Part shown: one piece after another, positions 16,434 to 25,798 of the stretch
Layout of the letters: each line of letters begins with the position of its first letter
How positions within the stretch are numbered: position 1 is the stretch's first letter
Source: Gemmatimonadaceae bacterium
Lineage (GTDB): Bacteria; Gemmatimonadota; Gemmatimonadetes; Gemmatimonadales; Gemmatimonadaceae
DNA: 46,789 nucleotides
Assembly (NCBI GenBank): GCA_036504815.1
Contig: DASXUN010000018.1
Coordinates: 1-46,789 of the forward strand
Direction: 5' to 3'
Position numbers and translations under genes: made by a program
The notes under the pieces: generated by a model
Seen by the model: only the letters and a program-made list of their open reading frames with translations
Told to the model about the DNA's origin: nothing
Databases searched by the model: none

Positions 16434-19400
16434 ATGACGATCCCCGTGGAAACGACGAACGGCGTCAAGCGCCGCGATTTCCTGAAGGTTCTCGGCGTCA
16501 CTGGCGCCGCGACGACCATGGTCGGCTGCAGCACCGACAAGGTCGAGAAGCTCATTCCGTACGTCACGTCACCCGATCACACGGTGCCGGGCGTCTCCAA
16601 CTACTACGCCAGCACCTGCCGCGAATGCGCGGCGGGCTGCGGCATCCTCGTCGAGACGCGCGACGGCCGCGCGATCAAGATCGAGGGCAACCCCGATCAT
16701 CCGGTGAACCGCGGGGCGCTCTGCGCCCGCGGCCAGGCGGCGCTGCAGGGGCTCTACAACCCCGACCGCTTCCGCGGTCCGATGCTGCGGCAGAATGGCC
16801 AGCTCGTGCCGATCACCTGGACCCAGGCGATGGACGCCCTGCACAAGGGCGTGGACACGGCGATGAAGAGCGGCAAGGCCAAGGGCGCCGTCTTCATCAA
16901 CCAGCACGAGCAGGGGCTGCTCCACACCTTCCTCGACGAGTGGCTGTCGCTGCGCGGCATGCCGCCGCACATCAGCTATGACGCCGAGGCGCCGTTCGCG
17001 ACCATTGCCGCCAACAAGGCGGTGTACGGCGTGTCGTGGCCGAAGCTCGACTTTGGCGCCGCCCAGTTGATCGTCTCGTTCGCGGCGGACTTCCTCGATG
17101 GCTGGGGACTTCCGGTGCCGCAGCAGCTCGACTTCGCCGAAGCGCGCGGCAAGATCGACGGGGCGCCGCGCCTCATCTACATCGGCCCGCGCCGCCCGCT
17201 CACCGGCCTCAACGCCGACCAGTGGATCGCGGCCAAGCCAGGCACGGCGGGCGCGATCGCCAAGATGCTCGCTGGCAAGATGTCGGCGGCCGACGCGGCC
17301 GCCAGCACCGACGTGCCGGTCAAGGTGCTCGCGGCGCTGCAGAAGGAAGTGGCCGCCGCCAAGCCGTCGCTGATCATCGCCGGCGGCTCGGGGCCGCACG
17401 CCCTCGACCTCAACACCGAGGTGGCCAACCTCAACAAGGCGCTCGGCAATGTCGGCGTCACGGTGAAGCCAGCCGAGGCGCACGGCGCGTGGGAAGGTGT
17501 GGTGCCGCCCGCCGTGCTCAACGATGTCGTGGCCGCCATGGAAGCCGGGGAAGTGCCCGCCTTCTTCGTGCGTGGCGCCGATCCGGTCTATAGCACGCCG
17601 GCCGGCGTGGGATTTGCCGCGGCGCTCAAGAAGGTGCCGTTCAAGGTCTCCTTCTCCTCCGTGCCGAACGAGACGACGGCGCTCTGCGACCTCATCCTCC
17701 CCGATCACCACGCGCTCGAGAGCTGGGGAATCGCGGAGCCGGTGCAGGGAACGCTGAGCCTGCAGCAGCCGAGCATGGATCCGGTCTTCAACACCCGGTC
17801 CACGGCAGATGTGCTGCTGGCGTCGCTGAAGCCCGCGCCGTGCTTCGCCTGCCCGGAGAATCCAGCCGAGGACAAGCGGCACGCCGCGGACGTCGCCAAG
17901 TTCCCGCCCGACTATCGCGGCGTCGTGGCCAAGCACATCGGCGGCAACGGCCGGCTGCAGAACGCGCTGCCGAAGGCCGTGCTCGCGGGCTCGCTTCCCA
18001 AGCGGGTCGCGCCGGTGGCGAAGATCATGAAGCCGGCCATCGCCGGCGAGCAGAACGGCGACTTCTACCTCGCGACCTACTCCAACCTGCTGATGGGCGA
18101 CGGCCGCGGCGCCAACAAGCCGTGGCTGCAGGAGCTCCCCGACCCGGTCACGAAGATCTGCTGGCAGACCGTGGTCGAGATGCATCCCGAGACGGCGCGG
18201 AAACTGGGCGTCGCGAGCGGCGATCATGTCACGGTGAAGACGGCCGCCGGATCGATCACGGCGCCCGCCTTCCTTTATATCGGCGTTCGCCCCGACACCA
18301 TCGCGGTGATGGTGGGACGCGGACAGCAGGCATCCGGTCGCTACGCGACCAACACGGGGCACAACGCGTGGAGCCTGCTCCCCGCCTCGAATGACCAGGC
18401 CGGCGGCTACCAGCTCGTCGGCGTGCGCTGCACGGTCTCGAAGGCCGAAGGGCACTCGATGATCGTCACCACCGAGGGTTCCGGCCGACAGCACGGGCGT
18501 GGCATCGCGCGCGCCGCGACGCTCGAGGAACTGCTGAAGGGCGCGGAGCACGGTGAGCACGCGTTCCCCGGGCAGGCCTCGACGGAGTTCCTGCCGGGCC
18601 TTCGCGCGCCGGTGGCCAATGATGCGCAGGGCGAACTCGGCGACCCGAAGTCGGGCCAGCTGGGCGAGTACGATCCGAAGCATCCGAGCGGCCTGGCCAA
18701 GCGCCGCTGGGCGATGACGATCGACCTCGCGAAGTGCACGGGGTGCTCGGCCTGCGTGACGGCCTGCTACGCCGAGAACAACATCCCGACGGTCGGCGCC
18801 GAGTGGCAGGGGCCGATCCTGTACCCGGACCGCAAGTTCCCGGGGGCCAACATCACGCGCTCGCGCGAGATGGCCTGGCTGCGCCTCGAGCGCTACTACG
18901 AGATCGACCGCGAGTACAAGGACGTGGCGTGGAACCCGGAGCATCATCCCGAGGCGCGCGTCATCCCGATGATGTGCCAGCACTGCGGCAACGCGCCGTG
19001 CGAGCCCGTCTGCCCGGTCTACGCGACCTACCACTCGCCGGACGGCCTGAACGTGCAGGTCTACAATCGCTGCGTGGGCACGCGCTACTGCTCGAACAAC
19101 TGCCCGTACAAGGTCCGCTACTTCAACTGGTTCGGGTACGGCGAGGAGGATCGCGCGCAGTATGCGTTCCCGGAGCCGCTCAACTGGCAGCTCAATCCCG
19201 ACGTGACGGTGCGCGGGAAGGGCGTCATGGAGAAGTGCTCGTTCTGCGTGCAGCGCATCCGCGACGCGGAGACGCTGGCCAAGGTGCAGAAGCGCGAGAT
19301 CAACGCCGACGAGTTCACCACGGCATGCGCGCAGGCCTGCCCGTCGCGCGCCATCATCTTCGGCGACGCCGCGGATGAGAACTGGTCGGTCACCAAGCTC

Positions 19401-19508
19401 ATCGAGGACCGCCGCGCGTATCACGTGTTCGAGGAACTGAACACGTTCACCGCGGTCGTCTACCTGAAGAAGATCAACCACCCGGCCCCGGCCGGGGCTA
19501 CGGCGTAA
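16434..19508 (+). CDS. actB: Alternative complex III subunit B, molybdopterin-like plus iron-sulfur fusion
   Basis: A 1024-residue periplasmic protein with a twin-arginine signal (KRRDFLKVLGVTGAATTMVGC). Residues about 55-730 form a molybdopterin-oxidoreductase-like domain (B1), which in this complex does not hold a molybdenum cofactor. Residues about 755-1000 form an NrfC-like ferredoxin domain (B2) with the cysteine groups CTGCSACVTAC, CQHCGNAPCEPVC, CVGTRYCSNNC, and CSFC with CAQAC, enough for four iron-sulfur clusters. ActB links quinol oxidation in ActC to the haems of ActA. The B1 domain here still shows CRECAAGC (from Cys62) and a later LCARGQ, the set that binds a [4Fe-4S] cluster in true molybdoenzymes. 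The gap to actC is 13 bp. Confidence 0.95.
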   Translation: MTIPVETTNGVKRRDFLKVLGVTGAATTMVGCSTDKVEKLIPYVTSPDHTVPGVSNYYASTCRECAAGCGILVETRDGRAIKIEGNPDHPVNRGALCARGQAALQGLYNPDRFRGPMLRQNGQLVPITWTQAMDALHKGVDTAMKSGKAKGAVFINQHEQGLLHTFLDEWLSLRGMPPHISYDAEAPFATIAANKAVYGVSWPKLDFGAAQLIVSFAADFLDGWGLPVPQQLDFAEARGKIDGAPRLIYIGPRRPLTGLNADQWIAAKPGTAGAIAKMLAGKMSAADAAASTDVPVKVLAALQKEVAAAKPSLIIAGGSGPHALDLNTEVANLNKALGNVGVTVKPAEAHGAWEGVVPPAVLNDVVAAMEAGEVPAFFVRGADPVYSTPAGVGFAAALKKVPFKVSFSSVPNETTALCDLILPDHHALESWGIAEPVQGTLSLQQPSMDPVFNTRSTADVLLASLKPAPCFACPENPAEDKRHAADVAKFPPDYRGVVAKHIGGNGRLQNALPKAVLAGSLPKRVAPVAKIMKPAIAGEQNGDFYLATYSNLLMGDGRGANKPWLQELPDPVTKICWQTVVEMHPETARKLGVASGDHVTVKTAAGSITAPAFLYIGVRPDTIAVMVGRGQQASGRYATNTGHNAWSLLPASNDQAGGYQLVGVRCTVSKAEGHSMIVTTEGSGRQHGRGIARAATLEELLKGAEHGEHAFPGQASTEFLPGLRAPVANDAQGELGDPKSGQLGEYDPKHPSGLAKRRWAMTIDLAKCTGCSACVTACYAENNIPTVGAEWQGPILYPDRKFPGANITRSREMAWLRLERYYEIDREYKDVAWNPEHHPEARVIPMMCQHCGNAPCEPVCPVYATYHSPDGLNVQVYNRCVGTRYCSNNCPYKVRYFNWFGYGEEDRAQYAFPEPLNWQLNPDVTVRGKGVMEKCSFCVQRIRDAETLAKVQKREINADEFTTACAQACPSRAIIFGDAADENWSVTKLIEDRRAYHVFEELNTFTAVVYLKKINHPAPAGATA

Positions 19509-19521
19509 GGGGGCGCGGACG

Positions 19522-20951
<1,430 letters not shown>

Positions 20952-20952
<1 letters not shown>

Positions 20953-21452
20953 TGCGCGGCGTCCTCGGTCACTTCAAGGAGTTGGACAGCGCGGTGGACG
21001 CCATCACCGAGCTGAAGACGGCGCGCCTTGGCGACGTGACGGTGTTCACGCCGACGCCGCGCCACGAGTTCGAGGTGGCGGTGAAGCCGCCGACAAGTCC
21101 GGTGCGGCTCTACCTGCTGATCGGCGGCCTCGCCGGCTGCGTGTTCGGCTACTGGATTGCCATCTGGGCGTCCGCCTACTGGCCGCTGGTGGTGGGCGGC
21201 AAGGCGTTCGCGTCGTGGATCCCGTACACGATCTTCGGCTTCGAGGTCTTCGTGCTCGTGGGCGCCCTGTCGACGGTCGCCGGCCTGTTCATCCACGCCG
21301 GCGTCCCGCGGCTGACCATGATGGTCGGCTACGATCCCCGCTTCAGCAGCGGCGACTTTGGCGTCTGGGTGGAATGCACGCCCGATCGCCTCGCGTCGGC
21401 CGAAGCGCTGCTGCGCAAGCACGGGGCGGTGGAGGTGCGCGGTGAACGCTAA
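20952..21452 (+). CDS. actD: Alternative complex III subunit D (DUF3341)
   Basis: A 166-residue protein with an N-terminal soluble part (GVLGHFKELDSAVDAITELKTARLGDVTVFTP), two membrane helices (about residues 55-80 and 95-120) and a soluble C-terminal part with DPRFSSGDFGVWVEC. This is the DUF3341/ActD pattern. It is a peripheral structural subunit without cofactors, anchored in the inner membrane. It overlaps actC by the TAATG junction and actE by 11 bp. Confidence 0.93.
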
Positions 21453-22167
21453 ATCGCTTCTCCGTCGCGCGGCGCTGGTCGCGCTGCCGCTCGCGCTCGG
21501 CGCCTGCGGCACCGGCACGTGGCTCGGCGACTTCAAGCAGCAGCCGTCCGTGGGGCCGTGGCAGGTCTTCAACCCCGACTCGGCGGAGACCAAGGGCTTC
21601 CGCGGCAATCCGGCCGGCTCGGTGTCCACCAATGGCACGCTGATGCCCGCGTGGGTCGTGTCGTACGGGCAGTTGCCGAGCGTGATCGACTCCATGTCCA
21701 CGCTGGCGAATCCCGTGGCGGCCGACACCGCGTCGGTGCACCGCGGCCGCGTCTACTACCAGATCAACTGCGCGCCGTGCCACGGCGTGTCGGGGAAGGG
21801 AAACGGGCTCGCGACCACGCTCGGCATGGTACCGATGCCGCTCGTCTCGGACCGCGCCAAGAATTTCACCGACGGCTACATCTGGGGCATGATCCGCAAC
21901 GGTCGCGGCCTGATGCCGTCGTACAATCGCATTGAAGAGATGGACCGCTGGGACGTCGTGAACTACATCCGCGCGCTGCAGGACAAGGTGCCGGGGATCG
22001 TGGCCGACACGACGCCGGCCGGCCTGCCCGGGGAGACGGGTGACAAGCTGCCCGGCTTCACGCAGATCGGTCCCAACCGCAACCCGGCCTTCGTCCGCCC
22101 GATCGTGACGGCGGCACCGAAGTCCGCCGAGCCGGCGGCCCAGGCCAAGACGGAGGGCCACAAGTAA
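21442..22167 (+). CDS. actE: Alternative complex III subunit E, monohaem cytochrome c lipoprotein
   Basis: A 241-residue protein read from GTG 21442, chosen because it yields a lipoprotein signal (SLLRRAALVALPLALGACG) with an LGAC lipobox. One haem site is seen in YYQINCAPCHGVSGKG, with a downstream methionine (NGRGLMPSYNRI) as likely sixth ligand. This is ActE, the monohaem subunit that passes electrons from the pentahaem ActA to soluble carriers or an oxidase. The C-terminal roughly 60 residues are proline- and alanine-rich. It overlaps actD by 11 bp and actF by TAATG. Confidence 0.94.
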   Translation: MNAKSLLRRAALVALPLALGACGTGTWLGDFKQQPSVGPWQVFNPDSAETKGFRGNPAGSVSTNGTLMPAWVVSYGQLPSVIDSMSTLANPVAADTASVHRGRVYYQINCAPCHGVSGKGNGLATTLGMVPMPLVSDRAKNFTDGYIWGMIRNGRGLMPSYNRIEEMDRWDVVNYIRALQDKVPGIVADTTPAGLPGETGDKLPGFTQIGPNRNPAFVRPIVTAAPKSAEPAAQAKTEGHK

Positions 22168-23510
22168 TGAGCGCCCACGATACTCCCGCCCCGTCGCGCG
22201 AACGCGTGGTGGCGGCCATCGACAAGCCGATTCCGGCGACCATCAAGCAGGCCTTCCTGGCGATGTTCGTCGCCGGCTTCGCCGTCTTCCTGTACGGCGT
22301 CGCGCGCGGCAACGGCCGCGCGTGGCAGGCCTTCCATGTGAACTGGCTGTTCTTCACGACCATCGCGTCGGCCGGCGTGACGTTCGTGGCGGTGCAGCGC
22401 ATCACGACGGCGCGCTGGTCGCGCTCGGTGATCCGCTTCCTCGAGGGGTTCGTCGCCTTCCTCCCGTTCGCGTTCGTCGCGCTGATGCTCACCATCTTCT
22501 TCGGCGGCCGGGCGGTCTATCCGTGGTGGGACATGCCGGGGACCGGCGAGCTCATCCCCGAGAAGAACCTGTACCTGAATCACACGTTCTTCTGGGCCCG
22601 GTCCATCGGCGTGTTCGGCGCGCTGGTGGCGCTGCAGGTCTGGTACGTGTGGACGTCGGTGCGGCTGGACGTCGGCGTGACGCCCGAGCACGGCGCCAAG
22701 TGGGCGGCCGGCATTCGCGCCGCGATGCGGCGCAGCTTCGGCGAGGAGCGCCGGGAACTCCATTCCACCCACAGCCGACAGGGGTGGATGGCGGTGGTGA
22801 TGGCGCTGCTGTTCGGGTTCGGGTGGGTCGTGATGGCGTGGGATCACAGCATGTCGCTCGACATCCACTTCTTCAGCACGATGTACGGCTGGCAGGTCTT
22901 CATGGGCGGCTGGGTCGTGGCGCTGATGATCTTCAGCGCCCTCGTGCGGTGGTTCAACCATCACCTCGGCGCGCCGGACCTGATCACCGAGAAGCAGTAT
23001 CACGACATCGGCAAGCTGTGCTTTGCCTTCACGGCGTTCTGGGGCTACCTGACCTTCTCGCAGTACCTCGTGATCTGGTACGGCAACATGCCGGAGGAGA
23101 CGCACTTCTTCACGCTGCGCCTGACCGGCGCGTGGAAGACGGCCACGGTGTCGGTGGCGATGCTGATGTTCACGCTGCCGTTCTTCGGCCTGCTGAGCGT
23201 GAAGGCCAAGCTGTACACGCCGACAATGATGTTCTTCGCCGCCTGCTCGTTCGTCGGGCTGTGGCTGGCGCGGTATGTCGAGGTGTATCCGTCGATCTAC
23301 GGGCCGCGCGCGCTGGGTGAGCTGCCGGCGCTGTGGAAGTGGAACCTGGCCCTGTTCGTCGGCTTCCTCGGGGCGTTCGGCTGGTTCTACACCCAGTTCA
23401 TGGACGGCTTCCCCAAGATGCGTGTCTTCCTGATGACGTCGCCGTATCGCGACGAGGTGCAGGTGCCGTGTGATCCGGAAACCATGGAACCGCTCCCTGC
23501 GCATGAATAG
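22167..23510 (+). CDS. actF: Alternative complex III subunit F, second NrfD-like membrane subunit
   Basis: A 447-residue integral membrane protein with about ten helices, related to ActC. Recognisable parts are WQAFHVNWLFFTTIASAG near the start, WWDMPGTGELIPEKNLYLNHTFFWARSIGVF and, late, YHDIGKLCFAFTAFWGYLTFSQYLVIWYGNMPEET. ActF is the second quinone-oxidoreductase-like membrane subunit and a proposed proton path. It is the last act gene; no cytochrome oxidase gene follows within the window. A repeat and the four-helix-bundle cassette begin 17 bp after its stop. Confidence 0.95.
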   Translation: MSAHDTPAPSRERVVAAIDKPIPATIKQAFLAMFVAGFAVFLYGVARGNGRAWQAFHVNWLFFTTIASAGVTFVAVQRITTARWSRSVIRFLEGFVAFLPFAFVALMLTIFFGGRAVYPWWDMPGTGELIPEKNLYLNHTFFWARSIGVFGALVALQVWYVWTSVRLDVGVTPEHGAKWAAGIRAAMRRSFGEERRELHSTHSRQGWMAVVMALLFGFGWVVMAWDHSMSLDIHFFSTMYGWQVFMGGWVVALMIFSALVRWFNHHLGAPDLITEKQYHDIGKLCFAFTAFWGYLTFSQYLVIWYGNMPEETHFFTLRLTGAWKTATVSVAMLMFTLPFFGLLSVKAKLYTPTMMFFAACSFVGLWLARYVEVYPSIYGPRALGELPALWKWNLALFVGFLGAFGWFYTQFMDGFPKMRVFLMTSPYRDEVQVPCDPETMEPLPAHE

Positions 23511-23527
23511 ATCCGTGCTGGGCCAGT

Positions 23528-23553
23528 GATGGCGGATGGCGGAGGGCGGGTGG
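23528..23553 (+). repeat. GGCGGATGGC-type repeat, left flank of four-helix-bundle cassette
   Basis: The stretch consists of units such as ATGGCGG, ATGGCGG, AGGGCGG and GTGGCAG. The same units occur in inverted orientation at 24004-24041, on the other side of a small gene, and as another inverted pair at 43262-43412. Confidence 0.7.
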
Positions 23554-23572
23554 CAGATGCGGCGGGCCGGGG

Positions 23573-23938
23573 CTATCCGGTCCGCCGGTTTGCGTTGCGG
23601 CGGACGGCTTGGAGGAGGCGGACGAGTCTCGGGACCAAGCGGTCGAGTTCGGCGTGCAGTGCCTCGCAGTCTGGGACAAGAAGCAGTCCGGCATCCTGCG
23701 CCACATGCAGGTGACTCGCGGTTTCGCGCGCGGACGCAACTGAGATGGCGATGTAGCGCGCGAAGCTCGCTTGCGACTCGGACGCCGCGCCCTCGGCGAG
23801 GTTGGCGGGGATTGCACGGACAGAGCGAAGCAACTGGGCGCGCAGATCGCGGTCTCGAACTCTCGCCGCGACTGCGCTGCAGTTGGCAGCGAGGGCTCTC
23901 GCCTGAGCGTAGACCTCGAGCTTGTGCAACGGATACAT
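23573..23938 (-). CDS. Four-helix-bundle protein (23S rRNA intervening-sequence protein family)
   Basis: A 121-residue, all-helical protein beginning MYPLHKLEVYAQARALAANC. The centre, LRAQLLRSVRAIPANLAEGAASESQASFARYIAI, is the hallmark of the four-helix-bundle / S23 family (TIGR02436 type), with the conserved N-(L/I)-AEG. Members occur in rRNA intervening sequences and as free genes; Avd proteins of diversity-generating retroelements share the fold. Their role is not settled; nucleic-acid binding is plausible. A TTG two codons upstream (23944) is an alternative start. The gene is bracketed by inverted GGCGGATGGC-type repeats (23528-23553 and 24004-24041), is opposite in strand to the act and ccm operons, and sits between actF and tRNA-Ala, so it looks like an inserted cassette. 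No reverse transcriptase is nearby. Confidence 0.85.
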   Translation of the reverse strand: MYPLHKLEVYAQARALAANCSAVAARVRDRDLRAQLLRSVRAIPANLAEGAASESQASFARYIAISVASARETASHLHVAQDAGLLLVPDCEALHAELDRLVPRLVRLLQAVRRNANRRTG

Positions 23939-24003
23939 GCCCAAATCCTGCGGCCGCTGCCGCGTACCGCGTCATCACGAGAAGGCATGGTCATCATTCG
24001 AGT

Positions 24004-24041
24004 GCCGCCCGCCATCCGCCATCCGCCATCTGCCATCTGCC
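24004..24041 (-). repeat. GCCATCCGCC-type repeat, right flank of four-helix-bundle cassette
   Basis: The stretch reads as GCCGCCC followed by GCCATCC, GCCATCC, GCCATCT and GCCATCT units. It is the inverted counterpart of 23528-23553 and lies 65 bp upstream of the four-helix-bundle start and 35 bp before tRNA-Ala. Confidence 0.7.
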
Positions 24042-24076
24042 CTTCCCACCCATCGATACTTAGATTTGTGCACGTC

Positions 24077-24149
24077 GGGGCGTTAGCTCAGTTGGGAGAG
24101 CACCGGCTTTGCAAGCCGGGGGTCATCGGTTCGAACCCGATACGCTCCA
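24077..24149 (+). tRNA. tRNA-Ala (anticodon UGC)
   Basis: A 73-base cloverleaf. Acceptor GGGGCGT pairs with ACGCTCC (one G-U), D-arm GCTC/GAGC, anticodon stem CCGGC/GCCGG with loop TTTGCAA giving anticodon TGC, variable loop GGGTC, T-arm ATCGG/CCGAT with loop TTCGAAC, discriminator A. CCA is not encoded. A hairpin follows 7 bases later. Confidence 0.97.
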
Positions 24150-24155
24150 TACGAG

Positions 24156-24187
24156 GACGGGGATCGGCACTACGGCCGGTCCCCGTC
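24156..24187 (+). terminator. Terminator hairpin after tRNA-Ala
   Basis: GACGGGGATCGGC pairs with GCCGGTCCCCGTC (one T-G wobble) around a short loop, followed by a pyrimidine-rich stretch. It lies directly after the tRNA and fits an intrinsic terminator. Confidence 0.75.
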
Positions 24188-24276
24188 ATCTCGTTTGCTG
24201 TCATTCTCTTTCTCACAAGCGCACAACGAAAACCCTGCTCGCAGAGATACGCTCGAACGTTCAACTCGTTATGCCA

Positions 24277-24282
24277 TATAGT
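24277..24282 (+). promoter_or_regulatory. Possible -10 box for the ccm operon
   Basis: TATAGT in the low-GC spacer between tRNA-Ala and ccmA, 81 bp before the ccmA start. Only a weak -35 candidate (TCGAAC, 18 bp upstream) is seen, so this is tentative. Confidence 0.3.
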
Positions 24283-24363
24283 GTTACTACGTAGGGTAAA
24301 GCCGTACAGAAAATCGGCATCCTGCGACTGGAAAAGAGGGAGGCAATTGTACTCTTTTCTTTC

Positions 24364-25104
24364 GTGACCAGCGCCGCCACCCTTCGCGCCCCTGATCTCG
24401 CGCTCGACGCGCGCGGCATCGCGCGCCGCTTCGGTGCCCGCTGGGTGTTGCGCGGCGTCAATCTCCAGGTGCAGGCGGGCGAGATGGTCGGCCTGCTCGG
24501 CCACAATGGCTGCGGCAAGAGCACGTTCATGCGCATCGTCGCCACGCTGCTCAAGCCATCGGCCGGCGACTGTTTCGTCTACGGGTCGAACGTGAAGACC
24601 GAAGGCGACGACGTCCGCCATCACGTGGGCTTCTTCTCCCACGTGCCGGGGCTCTACGATGACCTCACGGCCCGCGAGAACCTCGCCTTCGCCGCCACGA
24701 TGCTGGGCTTCCCGTCCGCCGATATCGATGCCGCGCTCGAGCGGGTGGGGCTGACCCACGTCACGCATGAACGCGTGCGCGGCTTCTCCGCCGGGATGCA
24801 GCGCCGCCTCTCGCTGGCGCGCCTCATCCTGCAGCGCCCGCGCCTGCTCCTCCTCGACGAGCCATACAACAACCTCGACGTGGCGGGCATCGCGCTGATG
24901 AACAGCTTCATTCGCGAACTCAACGCTGCGGGGGGCGCGGCGGTGGTCGTGCTGCACGACCTGGTGCCGGCCAAGGGCGTGCTCGACCGCACGGTCATCA
25001 TTCGCGAGGGCAAGGTGCACGCGCCCACGCTCGGCGACATGGCGCACGACGGCGCGTCGCCGCAGGCCATCACGCTCCCGGCCGGCGCGGCGGGGATCTC
25101 GTAA
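24364..25104 (+). CDS. ccmA: Cytochrome c maturation ABC ATPase CcmA
   Basis: A 246-residue ABC ATPase read from GTG 24364. It has Walker A GHNGCGKST, signature FSAGMQRRLSLARL, Walker B LLLLDEP followed by YNNLD, and the switch histidine in VVLHDL. With CcmB and CcmC it forms the System I complex that releases haem-loaded CcmE. The C-terminal 40 residues are longer than in E. coli CcmA and low in complexity. First gene of an eight-gene run in which almost every junction overlaps; its stop overlaps the ccmB ATG (TAATG). Confidence 0.93.
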   Translation: MTSAATLRAPDLALDARGIARRFGARWVLRGVNLQVQAGEMVGLLGHNGCGKSTFMRIVATLLKPSAGDCFVYGSNVKTEGDDVRHHVGFFSHVPGLYDDLTARENLAFAATMLGFPSADIDAALERVGLTHVTHERVRGFSAGMQRRLSLARLILQRPRLLLLDEPYNNLDVAGIALMNSFIRELNAAGGAAVVVLHDLVPAKGVLDRTVIIREGKVHAPTLGDMAHDGASPQAITLPAGAAGIS

Positions 25105-25790
25105 TGGCCGTCCGCGACGACATCCGGCGCATCCGCGCGATCGTGTGGAAGGACATCACCACCGAGCTGCGCTCGAAGGCGGGCTTCAACTCCGTCGCCG
25201 CCCTCGGCGTCACCATCCTCGTGCTCTTCGGTCTCGCCCTCGGCCCCGACGGCCCGGCGCTGAAGGACGCGGCGGCCGGGGCGCTCTGGCTCGCCGTGCT
25301 GTTCGCCGGCGTGCTCGCGTTCAACCGCTCGTACCAGGTGGAACTCGATGGCGGCGCGCTCGAGGCGCTGCTCCTCTACCCGGGGGCGCGCTGGGCGATC
25401 TTTGCCGGCAAGCTGATCGCCAACCTGATCTTCGTGACGCTGATGCTGGTCATCGTCGTGCCGGTCGGGATCGTGCTGTTCTCGGTGTCCGTCCCGTCGA
25501 CGTGGCCGTCGATCCTCGGCGTCATGATGCTGGGCGTCGTCGGCATCGTGGCGCTCGGCACGTTCTATTCCGCGATGTCGAGCCGCAGCCGGGCGCGCGA
25601 GGTCCTGCTTCCGCTGCTGCTCTACCCCATGCTGATTCCGGTGCTGCTCGCCTCCATGTCGGCCACCAAGGCCCTGCTGTTCGGCGACGTGATGCAGGAG
25701 ACGGGGGCCTGGGTGCAAATGCTCGCGGCGTTCGATGTCATCTTCCTCGTGGCAACCTTCGTGGCCTTTGAATACGTGATCGAGGTCTGA
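25104..25790 (+). CDS. ccmB: Cytochrome c maturation permease CcmB
   Basis: A 228-residue inner-membrane protein with six hydrophobic segments. It begins RIRAIVWKDITTELRSKAGFNSVA, the cytoplasmic entry helix of CcmB, and contains SRSRAREVLLPLLLYPMLIPVLL, a conserved late-family block. It is the membrane partner of CcmA. Length matches the family. It starts on the ccmA stop codon and ends 8 bp before ccmC. Confidence 0.93.
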   Translation: MAVRDDIRRIRAIVWKDITTELRSKAGFNSVAALGVTILVLFGLALGPDGPALKDAAAGALWLAVLFAGVLAFNRSYQVELDGGALEALLLYPGARWAIFAGKLIANLIFVTLMLVIVVPVGIVLFSVSVPSTWPSILGVMMLGVVGIVALGTFYSAMSSRSRAREVLLPLLLYPMLIPVLLASMSATKALLFGDVMQETGAWVQMLAAFDVIFLVATFVAFEYVIEV

Positions 25791-25798
25791 TCTTCCCA

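Noticed and set aside
23398-24036. A minus-strand frame beginning MADGGWRM across the four-helix-bundle cassette
   Set aside because: The MADG-W-MADG pattern is translation of the GGCGGATGG repeat; the real gene is in another frame (23573-23938).
23528-24041. Diversity-generating retroelement, since Avd shares the four-helix-bundle fold
   Set aside because: No reverse transcriptase, template repeat or variable repeat is visible within the window.
24077-24187. Integrated element at tRNA-Ala
   Set aside because: No integrase, no repeated tRNA tail and no foreign genes downstream; only a low-GC spacer supports it.
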